DNA of 37,936 nt from Chitinophaga pinensis (GCA_945874665.1 CAMCHJ010000002.1:1-37936), one strand, 5' to 3'. Positions 16,597 to 25,766 are shown, counted from the first letter of the stretch. Translations and numbers: made by a program. Notes: a model not told the origin generated them from the sequence alone.

Positions 16597-18942
16597 ATGT
16601 CTGTAGATTTTAACAACCCCCTCGCTGAAAAAGTATTGCAACTGGTAAACCATACCCGTGAAAACATCTTTTTAACAGGAAAAGCGGGTACAGGCAAAAC
16701 TACCCTCTTGCGGCACATCATTGCCCATAGCCACAAACAGCTGCTCATTACTGCCCCTACAGGTGTAGCCGCCCTCAATGTGGGTGGTGTAACGCTGCAT
16801 TCACAATTCCAATTGCCTTTTGGGGGCTTTTTGCCCATTCAAGGCGAGCCTGTTTTGCAGGGCAATTTAAAATTCGAAACCGCGCAAAGCATTCCCCGCC
16901 ACACACGCATGCGCAACGAAAAACGGCAGGTCATTAACAGCGCAGAGCTGCTCATCATCGACGAAATAAGCATGGTACGCGCCGATATGCTCGATGCCAT
17001 CGATACCATGTTGCGCTATGTGCGCAGGAACCAAGAGCCTTTTGGCGGCCTCCAGCTATTGCTCGTTGGCGATATGATGCAATTGCCGCCAGTAGCTAAA
17101 AATGAAGAATGGGAGGTTTTAAAGCAGCATTACAAAACACCCTACTTTTTTGAGGCGCAAGCCTTGCATAAAAAACCACCTGTTTACCTCAAGCTCGAGC
17201 AGGTTTACCGCCAAACCGATTCGCAATTCACCGATTTACTTAACCGATTGCGCTATAACCAATTGGTGGAAGCTGACTACCAGTGGCTCGATCATAAAGT
17301 GCAGCCGCAGTTTAAGCCGCAGGATGGCAAAGCTTGGATTACCCTCACCACGCATAACCAACAAGCCGATCGTATTAACCAAGGGGCTTTGGCTGACCTC
17401 AAAAGGCCCATTTTCAGTTTTGAGGCAGAAGTGAAAGGTGAATTTCCCGAGCTCATGTTTCCATGTGAATCCAAACTGCAACTTTGTGAAGGTGCACAAG
17501 TGATGTTTATGCGCAATGATAGCAGCGGAGGTAACCGATTTTTTAACGGCAAACTAGCACGGGTAAAAAGTATAAGCAGCAAACATATCTTGGTAAGCTT
17601 TGAAGATCAATCTGAATTAGAAGTGGAGCGCATCAGTTGGCCAAACATCCGCTATAAAACCGAAGCAGATACACACAGGGTGATGGAAGAAGAAATTGGC
17701 AGCTTCGAGCAGTATCCATTGCGATTGGCCTGGGCCATTACAGTGCACAAAAGTCAGGGGCTCACCTTTGACCGGGCCATTTTAGATGTGCAGCAGGCTT
17801 TTGCGGGTGGACAAGCCTATGTGGCCATGTCGCGCCTCCGATCCGCAGAGGGTTTGGTACTCAATAGCAAATTCCCACGGGCGGCTGTGCCCATGTCGGA
17901 ACGCTTGCAGAGCTTCGAAACCGCCCCACGACAAGCACCTTCGCAGGAACAAATCGGGCAGCTGTCGGTACAATACCTCCACAATTATTTATTCAACTGC
18001 TTAAATTACAGACCCTTGCTAAACAGCTGGCGCAGGCATTTAGAAACATACAATAAAAACGATGTGCGCTCGCAAAAGCAGGCACATAAAGCCTGGGTGC
18101 TTGACATACTGCGGCAATTGGAACCCCTCGAGGCGTCCAGCAAAATCGCTCAGAATGATGTCAATAACTGTTTTAAAATACAACCACCCGCCTTGGGGCA
18201 GCTCAAAGAACTACTTGCCGGTGTTTTGCAAAATACCGAGCCGCTGCTGCGGTCGTTGAGCTGCCAAGTCCTGATCCAACAGCAGGAAGTTTCAGCTGAA
18301 AAAGGCATGAAAACCTATGCTAACGAACTAGAAGAACTCGATGCGCAGCTGTTTCGGCAGTGGGAGCTGTTGGTAAAAGCCCCGCTGCTGTTGCAATCAG
18401 TTACTGGCGAAACACCGCTCGATAAAAACCGACTTTTGGCAGCAGCCAACAGCGACTGGCGTACTGCTTTGCGAGCCACCTTCAACAAATTGCATCCAAC
18501 CAAAACCAACTCCAATAAAAGCACTTCAAAAAAGAAAGGCAGCACGAGTAGTGGCGCTCCAGCAGCTGAATCCCTGGGCGCCGATCATCCTATTCTTGGC
18601 AAAATCCCCCAAAAAGGCGAAAAAATAAGCAAAGAAGCCAATTTACAAGCCACCAGTCTGCTTTACCGAGAAGGCAACACCATTGAAGAAATTGCCTTGA
18701 AACGTAATTATGCGCGCAGCACCGTTCAAATGCAATTGCAGGATGCCGTAGAAGCTGGTCTATTAGAAATACGTTATCTGGTACCCAAGCAGCGCTGCGA
18801 AGAAATACTTGAAACCTTGCCCAGCATCCGCGAAATGAAACTCAACGAAATGCGCGAGGTGGTGGATACCCGTTTCAGTTTCGAAGAACTGATGTACGTA
18901 CGCGCTGCAGCACGTTACGAAGCGAGTTTGGGAATTTCCTGA
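16597..18942 (+). CDS. Pif1/RecD2-like superfamily 1 helicase with C-terminal helix-turn-helix
   Basis: The 781-residue protein has Walker A GKAGTGKTT (28-36), Walker B LLIIDEISM (118-126) and later SF1B motifs, including the LVGDMMQLPPV segment and WAITVHKSQGLTFDRA near residue 375, so the helicase core is complete. A Lys/Ser/Thr-rich linker covers about 625-675. Residues 677-781 form a helicase-associated helix-turn-helix (EEIALKRNYARSTVQMQLQDA) of the type found after RecQ/RQC-like proteins in Firmicutes and Bacteroidota. Such helicases unwind 5'-3' and help at replication obstacles or G-quadruplexes. The HTH likely adds DNA binding. It stands alone before a convergent gene. Confidence 0.9.
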   Translation: MSVDFNNPLAEKVLQLVNHTRENIFLTGKAGTGKTTLLRHIIAHSHKQLLITAPTGVAALNVGGVTLHSQFQLPFGGFLPIQGEPVLQGNLKFETAQSIPRHTRMRNEKRQVINSAELLIIDEISMVRADMLDAIDTMLRYVRRNQEPFGGLQLLLVGDMMQLPPVAKNEEWEVLKQHYKTPYFFEAQALHKKPPVYLKLEQVYRQTDSQFTDLLNRLRYNQLVEADYQWLDHKVQPQFKPQDGKAWITLTTHNQQADRINQGALADLKRPIFSFEAEVKGEFPELMFPCESKLQLCEGAQVMFMRNDSSGGNRFFNGKLARVKSISSKHILVSFEDQSELEVERISWPNIRYKTEADTHRVMEEEIGSFEQYPLRLAWAITVHKSQGLTFDRAILDVQQAFAGGQAYVAMSRLRSAEGLVLNSKFPRAAVPMSERLQSFETAPRQAPSQEQIGQLSVQYLHNYLFNCLNYRPLLNSWRRHLETYNKNDVRSQKQAHKAWVLDILRQLEPLEASSKIAQNDVNNCFKIQPPALGQLKELLAGVLQNTEPLLRSLSCQVLIQQQEVSAEKGMKTYANELEELDAQLFRQWELLVKAPLLLQSVTGETPLDKNRLLAAANSDWRTALRATFNKLHPTKTNSNKSTSKKKGSTSSGAPAAESLGADHPILGKIPQKGEKISKEANLQATSLLYREGNTIEEIALKRNYARSTVQMQLQDAVEAGLLEIRYLVPKQRCEEILETLPSIREMKLNEMREVVDTRFSFEELMYVRAAARYEASLGIS

Positions 18943-19003
18943 GGCTTTGAAAGCGCTAGTGGTGTCACAAAAGCAATGTAAGAAGCGTCCTCTATCCTAG
19001 CAT

Positions 19004-19047
19004 TAGCATGCGCTCAAACCTCACTTTACGCATGCTATGATGAGGTT
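19004..19047. terminator. Overlapping inverted repeats between convergent genes
   Basis: Two interlocking inverted repeats occupy the 123-base convergent gap. TAGCATGCG (19004-19012) pairs with CGCATGCTA (19029-19037). AACCTCA (19017-19023) pairs with TGAGGTT (19041-19047), followed on the + strand by ATTTTTAG. The second hairpin with its T run could terminate the helicase transcript. The two pairings interlock, so they are mutually exclusive as simple hairpins or form a pseudoknot. Confidence 0.5.
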
Positions 19048-19065
19048 ATTTTTAGCACAAAGCTT

Positions 19066-20115
19066 TCAATTACCATCTCGAATAAATACAATTGCCCGTT
19101 CCACCATGCTATCAAATCCTTGTACAGCTGCCGCTGGGTCTAAATCTACTTGTATGTGCGGAGGCACGCCGTCTTCCCAATTGTAGCGCTCGTTATTGGC
19201 ATTGGTTTCAAAACTGAGGGCTTGTCCCACCGAAAACCGGTAACTCCAGCCGTTTCGCAAGCCAGCACCGTGCGGTAACCCTAAGCCACCTCCCGTGGTG
19301 TCGCCAATAATGCGTGCATTTGGCAAGGCACGCATCTGTAAGGCAAACATACTGGTAGCACTATAACTACCACGGTTGGTGAGCAGTACAACCCTTCCTG
19401 TAAAACGCTTTTCGCTGCTCGAAGGGATGACTTTGATGGTGGTTTCGGGACCAAAATCGTTGGGACCAGGGCCATTTTTGAGGCGATTATAGTGACTGAT
19501 GCGTTCTGCATCAACCAAACGACCAGATAACTGATACACATTGTTGATCAAACCCCCACCATTCGAGCGCATGTCAATGATAATGCCGTTGGCGCCTTGA
19601 AAACGCTCAAAAATGAAGTCGAGATCAGCATCGCTAAACGTCGAACTGAAACTGCGGTAGGTCATTAAGCCCACTTTTACACCTAAAGTATCAAGCACCG
19701 TATGCTGAAAAGGGCCAGTAATAAAGTGCTTGTCGGGATAACGACGTAAATAATTTTCTAACAAGAGTCGGCCATCAAAATTTTCGGGACTGTTTAAAAA
19801 AACCGGGTAATAATTCGAAAAACTGAAGGGCGCAAATACATTCGCATGACCGTCGCGCAGTTCGTTCATCATACCTTCGAGCACTCTGAAAAGCTCGATA
19901 TCGGTCATGCCGGGCACCACGCGCGGACTGTATTTGTTGTAAACCGCCTGCCAATCGAGGCCCTTATACTGCATGAAGCTGTATTTGACCTCAATTTGCT
20001 CCCACAATTCTTCAAAAACTTCCCGCGGCTCGGCCGATGGTTGATCACCCACAAAAGCTTTGCTGCAGCTCATTAATCCGGCTGCCAATAAAAGTATGTA
20101 TGCTATATTTTTCAT
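19066..20115 (-). CDS. S41-family (C-terminal processing-like) peptidase lipoprotein
   Basis: The 349-residue protein has a lipobox, GLMSC (Cys17), and an N-terminal three-helix region at about 28-95 (VFEELWEQIEVKY and MMNELRDGHANVF) typical of Bacteroidota S41 peptidases. The protease core has GIIIDMRSNGGG (177-188) and RGSYSATSMFA (248-258), with Ser252 as likely nucleophile. No separate PDZ domain is obvious between them; the segment at 100-145 may be a degenerate one. It would act in the periplasm, anchored to a membrane, on unfolded or C-terminal segments. Its start overlaps the preceding gene's stop by four bases (ATGA), so it is co-translated with the envelope protein gene. Confidence 0.88.
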   Translation of the reverse strand: MKNIAYILLLAAGLMSCSKAFVGDQPSAEPREVFEELWEQIEVKYSFMQYKGLDWQAVYNKYSPRVVPGMTDIELFRVLEGMMNELRDGHANVFAPFSFSNYYPVFLNSPENFDGRLLLENYLRRYPDKHFITGPFQHTVLDTLGVKVGLMTYRSFSSTFSDADLDFIFERFQGANGIIIDMRSNGGGLINNVYQLSGRLVDAERISHYNRLKNGPGPNDFGPETTIKVIPSSSEKRFTGRVVLLTNRGSYSATSMFALQMRALPNARIIGDTTGGGLGLPHGAGLRNGWSYRFSVGQALSFETNANNERYNWEDGVPPHIQVDLDPAAAVQGFDSMVERAIVFIRDGN

Positions 20116-21023
20116 CGGAGGTCTTTGTTAGCGTCTAATCTGAACATATATGAAAACATCAAGGCACCAGCAGCCGTGCGCACTGGCTGGTCTTGGTAAT
20201 TGTACTGATAACCCTGCCAATGATAACTCATTTGCAAACGATTACCGTTTCGCAGCGGATACTGGGCATACAGGCGACTGTTCATATAAAAATACCTACC
20301 CACAATCCCAAATTGGGTATTTTCCATAAAGTCAATAACGCCTGTACTGATTGGGTCGTTGCCCACACCATCTAAAACACCCACAAAAGGCGGTCTTGAA
20401 TTGAGAGCCATCAAAGGCAAATCAATCTCCCAGCCAAAACGCAATGTGCGCTCTTGGATTTTACGAATCTTAAATATCCACCACTTTTGTTCACTTTTAG
20501 TACGCAAGGTTACGGGTAACTCTAATCGTGAGCGAACACCCAAGCCACTGAGCACATCGTAGCCCAAGGCACCATTGCCAAAGGAAGTGTTAGGACGAAA
20601 CATGCCGTAAAACTGCGCAGCAGGACCAAAATGCCAGTTAAGCCGGGATTTTTCGAAAGGGACGTGAAATAAAAAAGCGGCGGTATGATTTATTAGGATA
20701 GTCGCAGCGGTACTGCCTCCCCAGCCACTGCCATCGGTTGCCGCACCAAATTGCACCATGCCATCCACAACGAACAGTTTTCGAAGGGTACGGAGTTCAT
20801 ACGATTGAAACAGCCCTGTACTGATGCCATTAAAAGCGCGTTGTGAAGATAATTGATCGCGGTAAGCCACTGCACCTAACCCTCCACCGGTAGTGAGAAA
20901 ATGATTAACAGGTACTTTTTGACCTTTGTATTTCCAAAAAACAGGCGGATTAGCCTGCGTTGGTGCACTCATAGCAGCTAAGGCAAATAGTAAAAGCCAA
21001 GCCCAAAGCTTCGTATATCGCAT
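20112..21023 (-). CDS. Predicted outer-membrane beta-barrel protein of unknown function
   Basis: Translation from the ATG at 21023 gives MRYTKLWAWLLLFALAAMSA, a good Sec signal. The longer frame from 21095 adds 24 residues without a signal and is not preferred. The mature part alternates aromatic and small residues in short strands (for example FGIVGRYFYMNSRLYAQYP and RLQMSYHWQGYQYNY) and ends in a strand-like FSYMFRLDANKDLR, consistent with an outer-membrane barrel of about 12 strands. I recognise no named family. A TTGTCA-TT-TGACAA palindrome lies about 80-95 bases upstream (21105-21118). Confidence 0.65.
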   Translation of the reverse strand: MRYTKLWAWLLLFALAAMSAPTQANPPVFWKYKGQKVPVNHFLTTGGGLGAVAYRDQLSSQRAFNGISTGLFQSYELRTLRKLFVVDGMVQFGAATDGSGWGGSTAATILINHTAAFLFHVPFEKSRLNWHFGPAAQFYGMFRPNTSFGNGALGYDVLSGLGVRSRLELPVTLRTKSEQKWWIFKIRKIQERTLRFGWEIDLPLMALNSRPPFVGVLDGVGNDPISTGVIDFMENTQFGIVGRYFYMNSRLYAQYPLRNGNRLQMSYHWQGYQYNYQDQPVRTAAGALMFSYMFRLDANKDLR

Positions 21024-21143
21024 AAGAGGTGTTTTAATGTAAATATAGTCCAAAACAAAGCAGTGTCCATTCGATGCCAAGGGTATTGTAATCATTTTGC
21101 GTTTTTGTCATTTGACAAGAACCAAATAAGATATCCCAAACAC

Positions 21144-21806
21144 CTAATTCACAACATAATTCGTAAATCGCACCAAAATCACTGCTGGTCGATTAGGGTC
21201 TTTGTCGGCGGCTCCCTCCTTTTTGCCTTTATGCAAATCAGCCATCATGGCCTTGGGTATTTTCATGCTTTGGATGTCCATGGTGAACTGAAGTAAGTCG
21301 GGCAAGCCGAATTTTTTTTGACTGCCATACGTGTAATCGATGAGCACCGTGCCGCTGCTTCGGTATGTTAACTGTGAGCGCATCACCAGCTTTTGTACAG
21401 GATCAATCCATAACTTGGCCAATATTAAATCGCCCGTTGGGTCACCCGGAAGTATGTTCACGATGCTATTTTTTACACCTTTCAACACTTCATCTCCCGT
21501 TTTTACGGCTGTAAAATCAGAGGTATCGCTGATGATTTTTCCAAAATCAGCAAAACCTTGCTTAGGCAAAACCGCCAAACTACGCGAATCAACCTTGAGT
21601 TTGTCGGGCTGCGTAAAATTCACCTTTGCATCTACCGAACGCATGCGTAGGTTGGGAATATCAGCATCGATATGCACATCAGCAGCATATTTCTGCACCA
21701 ACTTCATCTTGGCATAAACGGCTTTTACGAGCTCCGGGCCGCGGTCTTGTGCCAGAATAGGCGCAGAAATGACGAATAACAACAAGATAATCTTCACTGA
21801 CTTCAT
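21144..21806 (-). CDS. LolA-like outer-membrane lipoprotein-sorting protein
   Basis: The 220-residue product has a Sec signal (residues 1-19) and the LolA/LolB-like half-barrel pattern: ELVKAVYAKMKLVQKYAADVHIDADI, then a strand with KVNFTQPDKLKVDS, and later AKLWIDPVQKLVMRSQLTYRSSG. LolA proteins carry lipids or lipoproteins across the periplasm, but many Bacteroidota paralogues sit next to ABC exporters and probably carry other hydrophobic cargo. The start overlaps the permease gene by four bases (ATGA), so it is translationally coupled with the exporter. Confidence 0.78.
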   Translation of the reverse strand: MKSVKIILLLFVISAPILAQDRGPELVKAVYAKMKLVQKYAADVHIDADIPNLRMRSVDAKVNFTQPDKLKVDSRSLAVLPKQGFADFGKIISDTSDFTAVKTGDEVLKGVKNSIVNILPGDPTGDLILAKLWIDPVQKLVMRSQLTYRSSGTVLIDYTYGSQKKFGLPDLLQFTMDIQSMKIPKAMMADLHKGKKEGAADKDPNRPAVILVRFTNYVVN

Positions 21807-22645
21807 GAAAGTATGTCTTTACGTTTGAAATGATAAGTAGCAATGCCCAGCAGCACCACGATGTGTGCCACCAGGATAAGGGCCGAAATACGGATGGCAG
21901 CATAATCTACTGGATCTTCAAAAAAACTGCGCCAGGCGGCCATGTGCGTGGTAAATAAAAACGGCCTTATCGCATCAAAAACTGGCACATCCAGTGTGCC
22001 AATGAGGGTAAACAGCATAATGATGGCCATGGTGGCCACAATAGGACCAATGCTGTTATCCGAAAAACAGCTGAGTGTAATGCTGAGTGTGGCAATTGTA
22101 AGCAACGATAAATACGCAATGCCAAAACCGCATAAAAAGCGCCACAACACATCGTCTTGTGACAAAACTACTAGGCCATCGCCGTTGAGCACCATCAAAT
22201 CACCGGGACCAAACATCAAATTACTGACGCCCAAGGCCATTACGCCGAGCCACAATAAGATTAAGAAAGTGTACAACCCACCGGCCACAAACTTCGAGAG
22301 CAAAATCTGCGTCCGTGATATAGGCCGGGTGGCTAGCATTCGTAGACTCCCCATGGCAGCCTCCCCCGAAATGAGGTCGCCGGTTACCAAGGCAATAAGC
22401 AGCGGAACATGAAAAATGAGCATTTGTAATACGATAAAACCCATCAAATTGCCGTTGAGGATATCGCCTTCAAACAACAACGATTGCTCAAAACCCGCCG
22501 TGATAAATGAAATATAAGTCAGGCCGTCGACCTTCATCGCAAACAAAATCACCCCTACCAAAACAGTAATGGCCACCAAACCCAAGTAAGAGCGTGGCTT
22601 GGCAGCGATTTTGATAAATTCGTTATAAATAGCTTTGCCGAACAT
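21803..22645 (-). CDS. ABC-2 type exporter permease
   Basis: The 280-residue membrane protein has six predicted helices (about 19-36, 66-88, 117-140, 170-192, 200-217 and 251-271). Between helices 2 and 3 it has the conserved ABC-2 segment TGDLISGEAAMGSLRMLATR (88-107), followed by RPISRTQILLSKF. It forms the channel half of the exporter whose ATPase is encoded immediately upstream, with a one-base overlap. The cargo is unknown; the linked LolA-like protein hints at a lipid or lipoprotein. Confidence 0.9.
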   Translation of the reverse strand: MFGKAIYNEFIKIAAKPRSYLGLVAITVLVGVILFAMKVDGLTYISFITAGFEQSLLFEGDILNGNLMGFIVLQMLIFHVPLLIALVTGDLISGEAAMGSLRMLATRPISRTQILLSKFVAGGLYTFLILLWLGVMALGVSNLMFGPGDLMVLNGDGLVVLSQDDVLWRFLCGFGIAYLSLLTIATLSITLSCFSDNSIGPIVATMAIIMLFTLIGTLDVPVFDAIRPFLFTTHMAAWRSFFEDPVDYAAIRISALILVAHIVVLLGIATYHFKRKDILS

Positions 22646-23553
22646 CAGTTGTTGACCAGTTTAAGGAAATAATCTTCCAGTTTACGTTTGCTTTCGATGG
22701 CATAAATGAGCACGCCCTGGCTTTGCAGCCAGTTGTTAATCACCGGCACTTCTTCGCGATTGATTTGCAACGTGAGTCGGTTGTCTTGCTGTTCGCGGAC
22801 CAGCACTTCGGGCTTTTGCTGCAGAAGGGCCACCGCGGCGGGGGCATCATTTACTTCGAAAGTAACTACCAATTCTTCGGCATTGAGCAGCTCCCTTACC
22901 GATCCTTCAGCCAAACTCCGGCCTTTGTTAATAATCACCATGCGGTTGGCAATGAGCTCAATCTCCGACAATAAGTGCGACGACAAGATGATGGTTTTAC
23001 CCTGTTCGCGGCTCAATTGCAAAATAAGTTCTCGGATATCGATGATGCCTTGTGGATCGAGACCGGTTGTAGGCTCATCGAGCACTATGAGTTCGGGTTG
23101 GTGCAGCAGTGCTTGTGCGAGACCAAGCCGCTGCCGCATGCCGTGCGAAAATCCACCTAGTTTGTCATTTGCCCGCCCATCGAGACCCACAAAAGCGAGC
23201 ATCTCATCGATGCTGCGCTTGCTTATATCAGCACCCGATGCTCGTCCAAAAATTTCCAAATTACGGCGTGCGGTCAGATATTTGTAAAAATCGGGCTTTT
23301 CGACAATGCAGCCGATTCTTTGCAATATTTCACGCCGATGTGATGCCAATGGCATTCCAAAAAGCGACAAAGTACCGCTATCGGCGCTAATCAAACTCAA
23401 TAAGATGCGGATGGTGGTGCTCTTACCTGCACCGTTAGGGCCTAAAAAGCCAAAAACATCCCCGCGATGTACCTCGAAATTCACTTCATGCAGGGCTTGG
23501 AATTTACCGTAGGCTTTGGTGAGGTGACGGACTTCTACTATGGAATCAGACAT
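22645..23553 (-). CDS. ABC transporter ATP-binding protein
   Basis: From the ATG at 23553 (MSDSIVEVRHLTKAYG) the protein has Walker A GPNGAGKST (38-46), the signature GFSHGMRQRLGLAQAL, Walker B LIVLDEPTTGLDP and the switch His in ILSSHLLSE. An in-frame ATG 11 codons upstream adds a non-family stretch and is rejected. The C-terminal 80 residues form the small accessory domain usual for ABC-2 exporter ATPases (CcmA/NatA type). It powers the adjacent permease. The 11-bp hairpin at 23581-23609 lies 28 bases upstream of the start codon. Confidence 0.93.
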   Translation of the reverse strand: MSDSIVEVRHLTKAYGKFQALHEVNFEVHRGDVFGFLGPNGAGKSTTIRILLSLISADSGTLSLFGMPLASHRREILQRIGCIVEKPDFYKYLTARRNLEIFGRASGADISKRSIDEMLAFVGLDGRANDKLGGFSHGMRQRLGLAQALLHQPELIVLDEPTTGLDPQGIIDIRELILQLSREQGKTIILSSHLLSEIELIANRMVIINKGRSLAEGSVRELLNAEELVVTFEVNDAPAAVALLQQKPEVLVREQQDNRLTLQINREEVPVINNWLQSQGVLIYAIESKRKLEDYFLKLVNN

Positions 23554-23580
23554 ACAAAAGATTACTATAATAACAGCAGC

Positions 23581-23609
23581 ATTCACTTTTGGTTCTCACA
23601 AAAGTGAAT
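23581..23609. promoter_or_regulatory. 11-bp perfect inverted repeat before the ABC operon
   Basis: ATTCACTTTTG (23581-23591) and CAAAAGTGAAT (23599-23609) form a perfect 11-bp inverted repeat with a 7-base spacer, 28 bases upstream of the ABC ATPase ATG. No T tract follows on either strand, so it is not a typical terminator for the gene ending at 23694. An operator for a dimeric repressor or a 5' leader hairpin is more likely. Confidence 0.5.
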
Positions 23610-23693
23610 TGCATTGGAAAAATAACTACCCTTTCTCAAGGTTTCATCAAAACCTTAAAATCTGTCATTCAATGCCTTTCGCAGCTAAAATGT

Positions 23694-25436
23694 TTAAGGC
23701 TTTTGGGCTTCAAATGGCATGAATGTAGCCAGGTTATCAATCTCTAAGGCCTTAAAAATTAGATCGTTCCAATAAAGCATTCCTTTTTGATTGTTGCCAA
23801 TCATCACCTCCTTAAAAAACCGCTCCGAAAGCACTTCTGCTTCGGCGACCGAAAGGGCGTACGCCTCTAAGAAAGCTTCCTCGCTCCGAACGGTTTGTAG
23901 CAGCCGTTGCTCCAACTTTCTACGCTCCATTTCCATCAAATCAAAATACATATTGATAAAGCAGCGCGCCGCTTTGGTCATAGGCAAATAAAAATAACTT
24001 TGATAGGGGTCAAAAATGGTGGTTGTTATCCAATGTAAGGTATCGGCTAGCGGATTCAGATCCATAAACAAATGTACTTGCAGGTGGTAATCATCTACCC
24101 GTACATCTCGCTTATTTGTATCAAAAGGCAGTGGCCGGTCTACCTGGTTAAAAATAATGCGCTTTCGAGCATCCCAACGCACATAAGGCGTTTCAAGTAA
24201 ACCGCGCTCTCCTAAAGTACCGGCTAAGTCCACATTGGTTAAACTGCGGACATCAGCAAAAAAGGCCTCATTTTCGCCGTGCTGGTCGTTAATGCGTACC
24301 TCATCACCTTTGGTCCAAAACGCAGCATTGTACGGAAAGGCGTTGATGCGCATATAATCCGATGGTACGTTTTCACCTTGTGTAAAACGTGGTAACACAA
24401 ACGGAGCCTCGTAGCGATAGGGTAATAAAACCGCTTTGGTTGCCACTTTATAAAACTCACCCCGTCGATTGGCGTAATTAATCCGATAATCAAAACTCAC
24501 CCGTTGTAAGCGAGGTGCCCCATTTGCATGCTCAAAAGCTCTTTCAATCTCGAAATCAACGCCTTGAATCTGATCGTCTGGAAAAAGCGGCAAAAAAGGG
24601 TACATGCTGGCATTTTCGCATTTAAGTTGCAGTTGCAACAAGTTGCCCCGGTTTACATCTACCCAAGCCCTGCCTTCAAAGTATTTACGTGCCTCTTTGC
24701 GTGGTTTGAAGCGGATAATGACAATCGAATCGCCCATTTCGTTACGATAAGCCCCTTCACTCAATAAAAAATAACGCTTTTTGAGCTGCGCAGCCCCAAG
24801 TTCGAACGGACCTGTGGGGAAGTACCTGTTTGACTTAAAAGTATGCATCATCCGCAGCGCATCCGAACTTTGAATGCTCGCAAAAAGTCGGTTTTGAATA
24901 GGCTGCAAAGCAATACGCCCAGCTTTAAGCTGCAAGTCAACCACATCGGCACCAATAAAACTAGCGTTGTAAAAGCCTTCCACCAGCTCCACTTGATGCG
25001 TGTCTACCTGTGTTCGCAGTTCAAAATAGGCCCGGGCCTCCTGTTCTAGCTTGCCAGCCTGCAGCTTACATTTACGGAGCAAATCGTAGAGATACAACTC
25101 CTCTTTAGCCACTATCACTACTTCCCTTAATTGTTGCACGCTAAAATCAAGGTGTAATTGATAAAAGCTTCTGTGCGGCAAAATGGCCAAATGCAGCGTT
25201 TTATAGCCTATAAATCGCACCAATAAACTATCGTCACCAGCCGCCAACAGCAACCGAAAATAGCCTTGCTCATTACTAACGGTACCCAAACCGCTCTGGT
25301 TGGCAATGATGCCGGCATAAGCCACAGGCTGACCGTCGGCCGCTTGCAACACCCGGCCTTCAATCAGCTGCTGGGCATGCACGATCGGCCATTGTGCCGT
25401 CACAAGCAACAGCATTGTGTAAAACCAGATTTTCAT
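23694..25436 (-). CDS. Carboxypeptidase-regulatory-like domain protein, DUF5686-type envelope protein
   Basis: From the ATG at 25436 (MKIWFYTMLLLVTAQ) a signal peptide ends near VHAQ. Residues 22-100 form a carboxypeptidase regulatory-like beta-sandwich: IEGRVLQAADGQPVAYAGI, GTVSNEQGYFRLLL, LLVRFIGYKTL. The rest alternates helices and strands (ELYLYDLLRKC; YFEGRAWVDVNRGNLLQLQL) as in DUF5686-like envelope proteins, but it is shorter and lacks the expected C-terminal barrel. The frame upstream begins only with TTG at 25448 and is not favoured. The product is probably exported to the periplasm or outer membrane. Function unknown. Confidence 0.72.
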   Translation of the reverse strand: MKIWFYTMLLLVTAQWPIVHAQQLIEGRVLQAADGQPVAYAGIIANQSGLGTVSNEQGYFRLLLAAGDDSLLVRFIGYKTLHLAILPHRSFYQLHLDFSVQQLREVVIVAKEELYLYDLLRKCKLQAGKLEQEARAYFELRTQVDTHQVELVEGFYNASFIGADVVDLQLKAGRIALQPIQNRLFASIQSSDALRMMHTFKSNRYFPTGPFELGAAQLKKRYFLLSEGAYRNEMGDSIVIIRFKPRKEARKYFEGRAWVDVNRGNLLQLQLKCENASMYPFLPLFPDDQIQGVDFEIERAFEHANGAPRLQRVSFDYRINYANRRGEFYKVATKAVLLPYRYEAPFVLPRFTQGENVPSDYMRINAFPYNAAFWTKGDEVRINDQHGENEAFFADVRSLTNVDLAGTLGERGLLETPYVRWDARKRIIFNQVDRPLPFDTNKRDVRVDDYHLQVHLFMDLNPLADTLHWITTTIFDPYQSYFYLPMTKAARCFINMYFDLMEMERRKLEQRLLQTVRSEEAFLEAYALSVAEAEVLSERFFKEVMIGNNQKGMLYWNDLIFKALEIDNLATFMPFEAQKP

Positions 25437-25766
25437 GATGTTATTCAAATAACGGTAAGTGCAAATAGCCTATTGGAAGATGAAATTACTCGTTTTTATT
25501 TCTTCTGCATAGCCATCTCTTCCTGTGCACACGCTGCTAAAGTACGCATGTCTCTGATGGGTAAACACCAAAAAGCTGAAGTTACAAATCGAAAACAGCC
25601 ATTAAATGCCTTTAGTAGTTTTTTGTAATGGTCCAACCTGAACCTACAGCAGTCTTTTGTTTGGTTTCAATTGATAATCCTCTTGAAGAAAAGTATCTTT
25701 ACCTATTCAGAAAAGCGCCTTTCAACCAAATGATTGCAGGTGCAATGCTATTTTATTTTTGTTCTT
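25437..25766. other. 330-base divergent intergenic region
   Basis: This gap separates the minus-strand envelope gene from the plus-strand TlpA-like gene and must hold both promoters. Short open frames crossing it have no support. I see a candidate -7 box for the + strand gene at 25754-25761; nothing convincing was found for the minus-strand gene. Confidence 0.5.
25734..25761 (+). promoter_or_regulatory. Candidate Bacteroidota promoter for the TlpA-like gene
   Basis: TATTTTTG at 25754-25761 matches the Bacteroidota -7 consensus TAnnTTTG exactly, with a TTG at 25734-25736 about 17 bases upstream as a partial -33 element. The chosen ATG at 25767 would lie almost at the transcription start, giving a very short or leaderless mRNA. 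Confidence 0.35.

Noticed and set aside
23581-23609. Intrinsic terminator for the gene ending at 23694
   Set aside because: Perfect stem but no T tract on either strand and 85 bases after the stop; treated as regulatory.
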